Shown here piece after piece: positions 7,361 through 15,230 of a DNA stretch of 64,000 nucleotides. The position numbers and the translations under genes were made by a program. Source of the stretch: Enterobacter sp. RHBSTW-00175 (lineage in GTDB: Bacteria > Pseudomonadota > Gammaproteobacteria > Enterobacterales > Enterobacteriaceae); NCBI RefSeq assembly GCF_013927005.1, contig NZ_CP055930.1, positions 806,001 through 870,000 of the forward strand, in the 5' to 3' direction. The notes beneath the pieces were generated by a model. That model saw only the letters and a list, made by a program, of their open reading frames with translations. It was not told the DNA's origin and ran no database searches. Positions within the stretch are counted from its first letter, which is position 1. Every line of letters starts with the position of its first letter.

Positions 7361-9958
7361 ATGTCTGAATTAGCACAAGAATCAATCGGAACCAATGACT
7401 TCGAAAAGTGGCTGAATGAACGTAGTAACTGGCTTCAAACGGCAGCAAAACAGCTTATCGAGAATAAACGTTTACCAAATGAGGTCGAACTCACTGAGCT
7501 GGTTCGACTCTGCAAACTGGAAGCAGCTAAACAAAATGACCCTGGGTTCTTGAAGGTTGCACCTGGCTCATTCTCAGCAGGGTTGCTACAGCGAATTGTA
7601 CGTATTGAAGAAGTAAGCCAAGTATTTGGTGTAAATGCCATCAAACCAGGGGCGTCCTTACCATTCGGAGCTGGTAGTTTAGCTGTTATATATGGGCAGA
7701 ATGGCTCAGGGAAAAGTAGTTTTTCTCGTCTGCTCAAACAACTCTGTGGCTCACGTTCAAGGGACGAAATCCGCCCGAATGTTTTCAGCAGCGAAGAGCA
7801 TACATGCAGTGCTCAATGTCGAATCACCATTGATGGTAAACCCGTAGAAATCAATTGGCAGGCGGGGGCTGCCCCACATCCGATGCTCAAGTATGCCCAA
7901 GTATTTGACTCGAAAACTGCGACTCAATATATGGGACGCACTGAATCAAGCTACGAACCGAGCAGCATGCGTTTTATATCTTTGCTCATTCAGATCTCAG
8001 GAATGGTTTCTGAACAATTAAGTCGAGAGAAGGAAAAGCTTGTCCGTGCTCTTCCACTTTTCCCAAGTGATCTTACAGAGACCGCCGAAAATACTTGGTT
8101 CTACTCTCTTAAAGCATCAACCTCCGCTGAGAAAATTGAATCGTTTTGCCAATATGGGAATGATTTGGAAGATGAGCGTATCAAAGGTGAAGCTCTGTTA
8201 GCAGAGAAAGACATCAAGGGACGCCTGATTGCAATTAGTAAGGAAGAGATTGCCTCAGAAAACATTAAGCAGGCCATGAGGTTATTGAAGGAAGGTCTTG
8301 CGGATGGGAAAGCCGAGGAATTGTTTAAGGCAAAAGAATTGGCTGTTGCAGCAAGAAAGGCTGCCAATATAGTTGCACAGCAGGCATTCGCAACAGCCCC
8401 TCTACAAGGCGTTGGTGAAACGGCTTGGAAGCTAATGTGGGATCAAGCGCGAAACTACTCTATTGTTCATGCTTACCATAGCCGCGAATTTCCCGTTACT
8501 ACTGGAGGTGCGTATTGTGTGCTCTGCCAGCAGAAACTTACGGAGGAAGGCTCAGCTCGACTCAAAAGTTTTGAGGCTTTCGTTACGGCTGGTTTAGAGA
8601 CCACGGCAAAAACTGCGGAAGCCACTAGCGCTGAACTCATTGCGAAGGTCGTTCAGTTACCTTCAATAGAGGATTGGATTGCACGGCTGGCTCAATTGAA
8701 ATTTGATGAGACCTTTGCTCGTGCCTGTTATGAAACTTTGAAAGCAAGGCGCTCACAGTTTGAGGCATGTACCGCCGTTGGTTCTATCATCGCATTCGAT
8801 TGGGCGCTTATTGATCAGGCAGTTGAAAAACGTGCTATCGACTTAATTGCTGAGAAGATTAGTTTGATGCAATTGCAACAAGATGGGCAACGCCAGCAAC
8901 TTGAAAAACGCATTAAGCAACTCAAGGCACTGCAATGGTTATGTCAAAACAAAATGGCAATTCTCGCCGAGCGTGAGCGCTTGGTTGCAGTGGATTTGCT
9001 AGATAAAGCTGTGAGACTAACGGCCAGCAATTCCTTGACAACTAAGCGTACCGAACTAGGGAGAACTGAGCTTGATGCTGGATATCAGAGCCGTTTTGAT
9101 GCGGAGTTAAAGGTACTTGGTGGGCGACGTTTGCCGGTAGTGCCGCAGAGCAAAGCTCAAGGTAAAGGAGTAATAACTTTTGGGCTTACCCTTGTCGGGG
9201 CACGAGCTGGCTTCACTCCTGATGTAATACTCAGTGAAGGAGAAGCCCGCATTGTTGCATTAGCGGCATTCTTGGCCGATACGACTGGTTCGAATCAGTT
9301 AGCCCCCTTCATCTTTGATGACCCTATTTCGTCATTAGATCAAGACTTCGAAGAGCGGGTTGTAGCTAGGCTTGTCGAGTTAGCGAAGACCAGACAGGTC
9401 ATAATCTTCACACACCGCCTTTCGCTTGTTTCCATCATTGATGCTGTAATTAAAAAGCACAGTGAGAATCCGGCTAATGAGAAAATTAACCATACCGTGC
9501 AGTCGCTTAGACGATTAGATAAAATTTCGGGAATCTTGGCGCAACACAGCTTGCGGGATGCCAAGCCTGAAAAGTCGCTTAATATGATTAGGGATCATGT
9601 CATCCCTAAGCTCAAAAAGCATCAAGCCGATGCAGATGCCGATGTTTATGATCTTACGGCAAAAAGTGCATGCAGTGATTTTCGGATAATCTTGGAACGA
9701 ATAGTAGAATTTGTCCTTTTAAATGATGTGATTGTCCGGTTCAGACGTGATGTCAATACTAAAGGGAAGCTGCGGGGTATCACCAAGGTAATAGCAGAAG
9801 ACTGTGATCTTATTGACGCGCTGATGACCAAGTATTCAGTTTACGAGCACTCTCAATCCGATGAGCTGCCTCTGGTTCCGGTTGAACTCGATGAATTCGA
9901 AAAAGATGTATTGGAGCTCATTGCATGGATAAATGAGTTTAAAACTCGAATCGGCTGA
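7361..9958 (+). CDS. AAA_13-family zinc-hook ATPase, RloC/PrrC-like (probable anti-phage)
   Basis: The start is set at MSELAQ (7361), which has GGAAG six bases upstream; the frame is open back to 7190 but without a ribosome site. The 865-residue protein has Walker A GQNGSGKSS (residues about 112-120), a coiled-coil middle with a CVLC zinc-hook motif near 385, the ABC signature LSEGEAR near 623 and Walker B FIFDDPISSLDQ near 650. This SMC-like plan is that of AAA_13 proteins, including RloC and PrrC anticodon nucleases. The C-terminal helical part has RIILE near 773 and YEH near 828, the Arg-x3-Glu...His pattern used by those nucleases. No restriction genes lie nearby. tRNA cleavage is inferred, not shown. 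Confidence 0.7.
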   Translation: MSELAQESIGTNDFEKWLNERSNWLQTAAKQLIENKRLPNEVELTELVRLCKLEAAKQNDPGFLKVAPGSFSAGLLQRIVRIEEVSQVFGVNAIKPGASLPFGAGSLAVIYGQNGSGKSSFSRLLKQLCGSRSRDEIRPNVFSSEEHTCSAQCRITIDGKPVEINWQAGAAPHPMLKYAQVFDSKTATQYMGRTESSYEPSSMRFISLLIQISGMVSEQLSREKEKLVRALPLFPSDLTETAENTWFYSLKASTSAEKIESFCQYGNDLEDERIKGEALLAEKDIKGRLIAISKEEIASENIKQAMRLLKEGLADGKAEELFKAKELAVAARKAANIVAQQAFATAPLQGVGETAWKLMWDQARNYSIVHAYHSREFPVTTGGAYCVLCQQKLTEEGSARLKSFEAFVTAGLETTAKTAEATSAELIAKVVQLPSIEDWIARLAQLKFDETFARACYETLKARRSQFEACTAVGSIIAFDWALIDQAVEKRAIDLIAEKISLMQLQQDGQRQQLEKRIKQLKALQWLCQNKMAILAERERLVAVDLLDKAVRLTASNSLTTKRTELGRTELDAGYQSRFDAELKVLGGRRLPVVPQSKAQGKGVITFGLTLVGARAGFTPDVILSEGEARIVALAAFLADTTGSNQLAPFIFDDPISSLDQDFEERVVARLVELAKTRQVIIFTHRLSLVSIIDAVIKKHSENPANEKINHTVQSLRRLDKISGILAQHSLRDAKPEKSLNMIRDHVIPKLKKHQADADADVYDLTAKSACSDFRIILERIVEFVLLNDVIVRFRRDVNTKGKLRGITKVIAEDCDLIDALMTKYSVYEHSQSDELPLVPVELDEFEKDVLELIAWINEFKTRIG

Positions 9959-10030
9959 AGTTAAAATTGCGAGCGGCCTCGCAGCCATGGGCCGCTATTC
10001 GCTCACAACGGATCTTGTAACTTTGCTTTG

Positions 10031-10055
10031 AAACCGCTACCAGGCGGTTTTCTTA
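10031..10055 (+). terminator. Rho-independent terminator of the ATPase gene
   Basis: AACCGC (10032-10037) pairs with GCGGTT (10044-10049) and is followed by TTTTCTT. It lies 73 bp after the ATPase stop. Confidence 0.6.
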
Positions 10056-10104
10056 CCCCCTCTTCCAGGAATTCGGTAAAACGCTAATTCTGCCAAACTA
10101 AACA

Positions 10105-10136
10105 TAAAAAAACCGTCCCTAATGAGACGGTCTAAA
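10105..10136 (-). terminator. Rho-independent terminator of the CBASS operon
   Basis: On the minus strand AGACCGTC pairs with GACGGT around a short loop and is followed by seven T (plus-strand A-run 10105-10111). It lies about 100 bp beyond the CD-NTase stop and is correctly oriented for it. Confidence 0.75.
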
Positions 10137-10231
10137 ACGTTAAGCTGAATGCGATTTTGCAGCTGAAGATATCTAAAATTATACAACAATAATTTATAAA
10201 TTTTCATTATCAATAAACAAAGGCTATGACG

Positions 10232-11359
10232 CTAATCAACTTTTGAATTACTCAAATATTCTCTCATTCCCTCATCGATTGAATCTTTATGAAAAATAGA
10301 ATTCATTTCATTATGAACGGCTGTCAATAATGTATCGACTTGCAGAGATAACTTTAGCAGCTCACCTTTTTTTTCGTCAGTGTCAAATATCTTCCTGGTT
10401 CCATCAGGGACCTCCAGTTTCTTTGCCTCGTCAAAATTATGCCATAACCAGTCAAGCCAGCGCTGTGTTTCGCTTAGTATTGCAAGTTCATAGAAGTGAC
10501 CTCTTAAGAGGTTGCCAATATCAGCATGATACATAATAGATGCAATATCAAAACTACTGAGGTTTATTTCTATGCTTTCCTCATGCGCATCTGTTTTGAT
10601 ATTTTTAAGTAATCTTATTGATTTCCTTAAGCCGCCTAGCGTTGTGTTGCAGCGGCTCTCAATATAATTAATATGAAGGAACGGCGTGTTATAAATCCGC
10701 TGGTTATCCTTTTTATTTAAAATTGCCACACCTCTGTCAACTTCATTGCCTGTATCTTGATATCTGGCATTATTCCACCAAACAGCCGGGACTACATCCA
10801 CATCTCTGGCTAAAGAGCCGCCAGTTATTTTTACTGCTTTAGAGTTTTCAGTGTGAACCTTTGCAGCCGGGAAAGCAGCCCTGAGGCTATCTTCAATTTC
10901 TTCCCGTAGGATCTGGAGTACATCTACAGCTTGTTTCTTGGATAAAACATAACTATTTGCTTTGCTTCCTTCGTTTGAAAAAACGAATAGCTGTTCATCA
11001 ATAGTAAGAATATCTACATCGCTAACGCCTTTAATATGGATGTTAAGCGGTACAGAACCCTGCAAACGAAAGGATGCTGTAATTTCCTTTTTTTCCAATC
11101 GGTTAGATAGTTGGTTTTCTATCCTTTTCCCTGTTTCGATGCTAACCCTAGTATAAACTGGATCAACTTCCTGCATGGCACCTAATGCATATTTCGTAGC
11201 TGATTTCCCGGAAGCCCTGCTTTCCCAGGTTTCTTGTTGTAGAGATTTATTCAGTAAGATCTCTCTGCTTTCAAGCCCGCTGTCCATTGCAAATATTTCA
11301 TTTATCCCTCTTCTTCGCGTTCTTAAACGTTCGATTCGTGATGAAAAGTTATCGGCCAT
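10232..11359 (-). CDS. CBASS CD-NTase (cGAS/DncV-like nucleotidyltransferase)
   Basis: This 375-residue protein carries the nucleotidyltransferase signature LQGSVPLNIHIKGVSDVDIL: Gly-Ser at 101-102 and metal-binding Asp114 and Asp116. A third acidic site lies in ARDVDVVPA (Asp186/188). CD-NTases of CBASS make cyclic di- or trinucleotides on phage infection to trigger an effector. The start codon follows the stop of the Cap15-like gene by one base (TAA-C-ATG), so translation is almost certainly coupled. There is no Cap2/Cap3 or HORMA/TRIP13 pair, so this is a minimal (type I) operon. The product nucleotide cannot be read from the sequence. The clade needs a tree. Confidence 0.85.
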   Translation of the reverse strand: MADNFSSRIERLRTRRRGINEIFAMDSGLESREILLNKSLQQETWESRASGKSATKYALGAMQEVDPVYTRVSIETGKRIENQLSNRLEKKEITASFRLQGSVPLNIHIKGVSDVDILTIDEQLFVFSNEGSKANSYVLSKKQAVDVLQILREEIEDSLRAAFPAAKVHTENSKAVKITGGSLARDVDVVPAVWWNNARYQDTGNEVDRGVAILNKKDNQRIYNTPFLHINYIESRCNTTLGGLRKSIRLLKNIKTDAHEESIEINLSSFDIASIMYHADIGNLLRGHFYELAILSETQRWLDWLWHNFDEAKKLEVPDGTRKIFDTDEKKGELLKLSLQVDTLLTAVHNEMNSIFHKDSIDEGMREYLSNSKVD

Positions 11360-11360
11360 G

Positions 11361-11984
11361 TTATAACTTCCTTAGCTTCATTGTCCCAAAGGTATTCCGA
11401 CCTCTGCCATTAAAATACTCGCCATCAGCAGTTGTCAGGCTTTTATCAAAAATTAATTCTGCAAATCCCATATGCGGACTTAACTCTTTTTCGTTTATTC
11501 TCGGATCATTCCTGTAGTTGTAAACTAACCGATAACCTATTTCTCCATCATATATAATGGAGGCAGCTATGCTGTCGGAACCTGACTGTGAGGTTTGCAA
11601 CCGTATATGAACTTTATCCCATGACTGGAATATATTAATTTTAGCATGCCATGAAAAAACGTCTCCTTCCTTGTTTTCGCCGCGCCCTTCACAATCCCAC
11701 TCTCCCGACAGGTCCGGGACATTTATTATTTTTGATATTAACTTCCACTTCCATAACCTTGAGTCAAAAATCCAGTAGAGAATTAGATACATTGTACCTG
11801 CACTAATAAGCGAAGAGACCGTTGGGGTCATTACAGATTTCGCCTCAATATAAGAATTATTTTCAAGGTAAGTTAAAATAACAAAAACCAAAAACCCTGA
11901 TATCAGAGAAGCTAATGAACCAATTATTTTACCTACCTTACTCCTGTTAAAACCACTTATAACAATATATTCATGGCTTTTCAT
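11361..11984 (-). CDS. cap15: Cap15-like CBASS membrane effector (2TM plus beta-barrel)
   Basis: The 207-residue protein begins with two membrane helices (about 18-40 and 56-74). A cytosolic beta-rich domain opens with VPDLSGEWDCEGRG and continues INIFQSWDKVHIRLQTSQS. That order, and the LSGEW and QSW...S-S motifs, match the SMODS-associated 2TM beta-strand-rich effector family that includes Cap15. In that family the barrel binds a cyclic dinucleotide and the helices oligomerise to disrupt the inner membrane. It is the first gene of the operon, with the CD-NTase directly behind. A longer upstream frame at 12219-11971 overlaps its start by 14 bp but has no features of a gene. Confidence 0.8.
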   Translation of the reverse strand: MKSHEYIVISGFNRSKVGKIIGSLASLISGFLVFVILTYLENNSYIEAKSVMTPTVSSLISAGTMYLILYWIFDSRLWKWKLISKIINVPDLSGEWDCEGRGENKEGDVFSWHAKINIFQSWDKVHIRLQTSQSGSDSIAASIIYDGEIGYRLVYNYRNDPRINEKELSPHMGFAELIFDKSLTTADGEYFNGRGRNTFGTMKLRKL

Positions 11985-12469
11985 ATGACTCCTGAAAGTA
12001 TGAAAGTATGATAGTGATAGATGTACCGCTAAGTTCTTCCTGAAACTGATAACAGTATCTTATAGGAATCATCCTAACTCCACAGGATTGTAGCAATTTC
12101 TTTGAAAAGCAAGCCCTACAATCAGTTGCATTAAGTCTCCATGCCGGTTTTACCAATAGATTTGCCAATTCGGTAAAATCCTTATTTTGCAGAATGAACC
12201 CCGCTGCGGCGCTCAACACTATATCTTGTGCCTCCCTCAGTTGGACGGCATGTCAGATATAGTGATCGGCGGTGATTATCAGGACAGAACCCGCCGGTTT
12301 CCCCACTGCGCCCTTCGGTAAAAATCCGGCCGTGGCGAGGTTCAACCACAAAATGTCATTTTTGATATAAAGTCAATGTCCGCTTTTCGCTCACAGCGGA
12401 CCTTCTGCTCAGTTAGTTCGGCCGCTTCGTGCCAGGAGCGGACTCAATGTAATGCTATCCATTAAATCC

Positions 12470-12690
12470 TTATTCGATGCGCTCCACATTTGGATAACGC
12501 TCGGTAGTGGCTTCATGGAAAATGTCACCCAGCCAGCAATCTCACCTTCTGCCATATCGTCTAGAATAGCGATGTCATAAAGTCGAGAAAACTTTCTCTC
12601 CGTCAGGTCGGCACGAAATACTAGCCACCGATCATTCTTGCGTTGAACACCAATATGCCGTCCAAAAACGTTATAAATCAACATATGCAA
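12470..12690 (-). pseudogene. DUF7661-like gene with a frameshift
   Basis: The N-terminal part reads MLIYNVFGRHIGVQRKNDRW and continues RADLTERKFSRLYDIAILDD, which from memory matches DUF7661 proteins of enterobacterial islands. After EGEIAGW (near 12530) the frame diverges. Shifting by one phase restores GDIFHEATTERYPNVERIE and a TAA at 12470-12472, which looks like the family's natural C-terminus. The unshifted frame runs on to 12409 with a tail unlike the family. The break sits at a TGGCTGGG repeat, so slippage is a likely cause. Function of the family is unknown. A sequencing error cannot be excluded. Confidence 0.6.
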
Positions 12691-13329
12691 TCTCTGATCA
12701 TGCTAATGAGTCCCTGAATCTATGATACATACGTCTGGGCGGGTCTCGTACAAATATGAAAGCCCAGCATCCATCCCTCACTCACACCAGCCATTTGCTT
12801 TACTTTATATCCTCCTGACAACTCGGAAGAAAATTAAGCATCGACCTTTTGAGATTGATTAGTTTGGCTTTATTTCATCCGTTACCCATCAGACCTAATC
12901 TGTCGGGCCCGAAACGCATTACTTCGCGGTTCGGCGGAGCTTACCAGCCTGCCGGTTAGCGCAGCTGGGCTGACGACCCGGCTGGCCGTGGTGGAACCGG
13001 AGGGGGCATTTAGGTTCGTTAAGGGAGATGGGGTTCAATGCCGTTAATAAAAGTAAGGGAAAGATCTGACTCGTTATGCGGGTTCGAGTACCAAAAACAT
13101 AAGTTGCTGACAACAATCTGCATTCACTCTGAGCTAACGAGCTGAATGCTGTGGCCAGGATCAAATAACCAATCTCGTCATCACAGTAGACTCAGCCTAC
13201 ACAAGCCAGTTTTTTGCTCCAAAGCTCAAATCTGTAGACAAAATGTACAACCTGAATGTATAACGACCAATTGGGATTATTCTTACTTGCTGACTGATAT
13301 CTGGCACCCTGCCCACGGCTCTCACTTGG
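12691..13329. other. No gene recognised
   Basis: About 640 bp upstream of the thymidylate-synthase homologue. The part at 12910-13000 is GC-rich and partly self-complementary, unlike its surroundings, and may be a short repeat element. Frames on either strand lack ribosome sites. A promoter for the 13330 gene should lie in the last 150 bp, but I cannot place -35 and -10 boxes with confidence. Confidence 0.4.
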
Positions 13330-14280
13330 ATGACAAATATGGAAATTGAGAAAAACACGATTGATGATGTTATGCGGGCTGTGTTTGAAAATATCCTGTC
13401 AGATGGGGTTCCTGTTGAAACAACACGGGGACCGACAAAAGAGATTCTGGGTACACACATCATTTTAAACAATCCGATTTGCCGGATTAGCAGAACAGAA
13501 TCCAGGGGTAAAATATTCACCTGTCTGGGGGAGTTAATGTGGTACCTATCGGGCAGTGACGATGTCGAATCTATTCGCTATTACATCTCAAAATACCGGG
13601 ATTCTGCAGAAAGTGATGGCACGATTAATGGCGCTTACGGGCCTCGTCTCTTTGGTACCAAGAATGGAATCAACCAGATTGAGAATGTCATCCGGCTTTT
13701 AAAAAAACGCAACACATCCAGGCGAGCAGCCATACAACTGTTTGACGCAAATGATATAGCCCATCCCTTCGTTGATGTCCCCTGTACTGTCGGGCTCCAG
13801 TTTGCGATTAGGAATGATTCCCTCGATATGTTTACATTCATGCGCTCTAACGATGCACGGGCAGGACTGGTTCACGACATATTTGCATTCACGATGCTTC
13901 AGGAAATGATTGCAAAAACCCTCGGTTTAAATTTGGGTGTTTATCGCCACTATGCGGCAAGTCTGCACATCTACATCGAGGATATTCCCCTCATCGAAGC
14001 TGCGCTCAAAGAGGGTTATGCGCCATCTGTACCAGTTATGGTAGCAATGCCCACAGAGGATATAACTAACTACTTATGCAACATTGTTGATGCAGAGAAA
14101 CGCATCCGTGAGGGCGATATTCCAGATATTGATGCGCTAAGGCTGAGTGAATACTGGAAAGATGTCCTTCGTATGCTGGCGATATTCAGATGCAAAAAAG
14201 ATAAGAACCTGCCAGCTGCTCAGGCCATTGCAGGGAAATTGCAAAATCAGTCCTACAAAATTTATCTTGAGTGGTTGTGA
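13330..14280 (+). CDS. Thymidylate-synthase homologue with dCMP-type active site (putative deoxycytidylate hydroxymethylase/methylase)
   Basis: The 316-residue protein has the thymidylate synthase core: paired Arg131-Arg132, the nucleophile in VDVPC (Cys152), the phosphate site MRSND (Arg172, Ser173, Asp175), Gly179 and the H-x-Y motif (His213, Tyr215). Spacing from Cys to Arg-Ser is exactly that of E. coli ThyA (146 to 166). The residue matching ThyA Asn177, which reads the uracil ring, is Asp183. Asp at this place is the hallmark of T4 dCMP hydroxymethylase (Asp179) and of engineered dCMP-using enzymes. I infer a cytosine nucleotide substrate. It is followed 9 bp later by the gene at 14290, clearly one operon. 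The start could also be the ATG at 13339. Confidence 0.75.
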   Translation: MTNMEIEKNTIDDVMRAVFENILSDGVPVETTRGPTKEILGTHIILNNPICRISRTESRGKIFTCLGELMWYLSGSDDVESIRYYISKYRDSAESDGTINGAYGPRLFGTKNGINQIENVIRLLKKRNTSRRAAIQLFDANDIAHPFVDVPCTVGLQFAIRNDSLDMFTFMRSNDARAGLVHDIFAFTMLQEMIAKTLGLNLGVYRHYAASLHIYIEDIPLIEAALKEGYAPSVPVMVAMPTEDITNYLCNIVDAEKRIREGDIPDIDALRLSEYWKDVLRMLAIFRCKKDKNLPAAQAIAGKLQNQSYKIYLEWL

Positions 14281-14289
14281 GGGAGAAAA

Positions 14290-15228
14290 ATGAAACGACA
14301 GGACCTAATTGATGAAATTTCAGAACAGCTCAAATCATTCAGTACACATGAAACCCCGCTTGAGGGATTAGATACCCCCGACAAAATCACAACGCTCGCC
14401 GCACAGATACTCGACAGCAAGCGTCGCATTGAGTACGTCGGAGCCATTGGCAGAAATAAGATATCCCCGCTACGGGGAAATCCCCACTGTGATATCTTTG
14501 ATCCGCTACGGGCTGCGTGGTTGCATGTTTATGAAGGGAATGTAGATGAGGCGTGCTGGCTTATTTTCCTGTCTACCCACTTTGGCAAACATCTTAAGTA
14601 CGGTTGGCAGTTGTGCGCCGACATTTACGGTGGCCTCGGTGGCGATGTATGGACCTGGGAGAAAGTGGTTGCGGAAGTGGACACCTTTCACGCCTGGTAT
14701 GAGGGCTGCTATCGCCAGATGCTGGCAGACGGTCAGAAAAGAAGGTTTGGGAACCACAGAAAGTACGAATCCCTCAGACCGGACTGCAAGCGCCCCCTTC
14801 CACGCGTCATCAGCTCATATGTAGCGTGGGTAGGAAACGCAGGTAGTCATGAAGCGCGGTTTGCTGAAGCCAAAGCCGCATCCAGTAGTCAGGAAGAGTA
14901 CTTTGATATTCTTTACCGGAGCATGAAGGCGGTTTTGTCATTTGGGCGGGCTGGAAGGTTCGACTTTCTGACGATGCTCATCAAGTTCGGCATTATTGAT
15001 GCCAAGCCGGGGACGCTGTATCTGAACGGGGCAACAGGACCTCTGGATGGCGCAAACCTTCTGTTTTACGGTGAAGCGAGAAATGCGGCCAATTATAAAG
15101 TATTGGACGATCTTCTGGCGAGGCTCAGCGCCTTCATGGACATGGGGCAGCTTGAAATGCAAATTCTTGAAGATGCTCTTTGCAACTGGCAGAAATCACC
15201 CTCTCGCCACGTTTACTTTGGAGGATGA
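14290..15228 (+). CDS. Putative alpha-glutamyl/putrescinyl thymine pyrophosphorylase clade 3 protein
   Basis: The ATG at 14290 lies nine bases after the previous stop, with GGGAGAAAA as ribosome site. The 312-residue protein has FGNHRKYESL near 155, then SYVAWVGNAGSHEARF, YLNGATGPLDGANLLF and a closing LCNWQKSPSRHVYF. From memory these belong to the family annotated as aGPT-Pplase clade 3, relatives of phage enzymes that replace the pyrophosphoryl group on hydroxymethyl-pyrimidines in DNA with an amine. The pairing with a hydroxymethylase-like enzyme upstream fits a two-step base or nucleotide modification. The family call is moderate and the substrate is inferred. Its stop is two bases from the stop of the convergent ImmA gene. 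Confidence 0.6.
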   Translation: MKRQDLIDEISEQLKSFSTHETPLEGLDTPDKITTLAAQILDSKRRIEYVGAIGRNKISPLRGNPHCDIFDPLRAAWLHVYEGNVDEACWLIFLSTHFGKHLKYGWQLCADIYGGLGGDVWTWEKVVAEVDTFHAWYEGCYRQMLADGQKRRFGNHRKYESLRPDCKRPLPRVISSYVAWVGNAGSHEARFAEAKAASSSQEEYFDILYRSMKAVLSFGRAGRFDFLTMLIKFGIIDAKPGTLYLNGATGPLDGANLLFYGEARNAANYKVLDDLLARLSAFMDMGQLEMQILEDALCNWQKSPSRHVYFGG

Positions 15229-15230
15229 CT

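Noticed and set aside
11971..12219. Minus-strand frame of 82 codons before the Cap15-like gene
   Set aside because: Cysteine-rich, no family, overlaps the effector start by 14 bp; kept out for lack of support.
12919..13164. Minus-strand frame of 81 codons
   Set aside because: Lies over a GC-rich self-complementary patch and has no ribosome site.
13330..14280. Ordinary thymidylate synthase ThyA
   Set aside because: Asp replaces the uracil-reading Asn, and overall sequence is far from enterobacterial ThyA.
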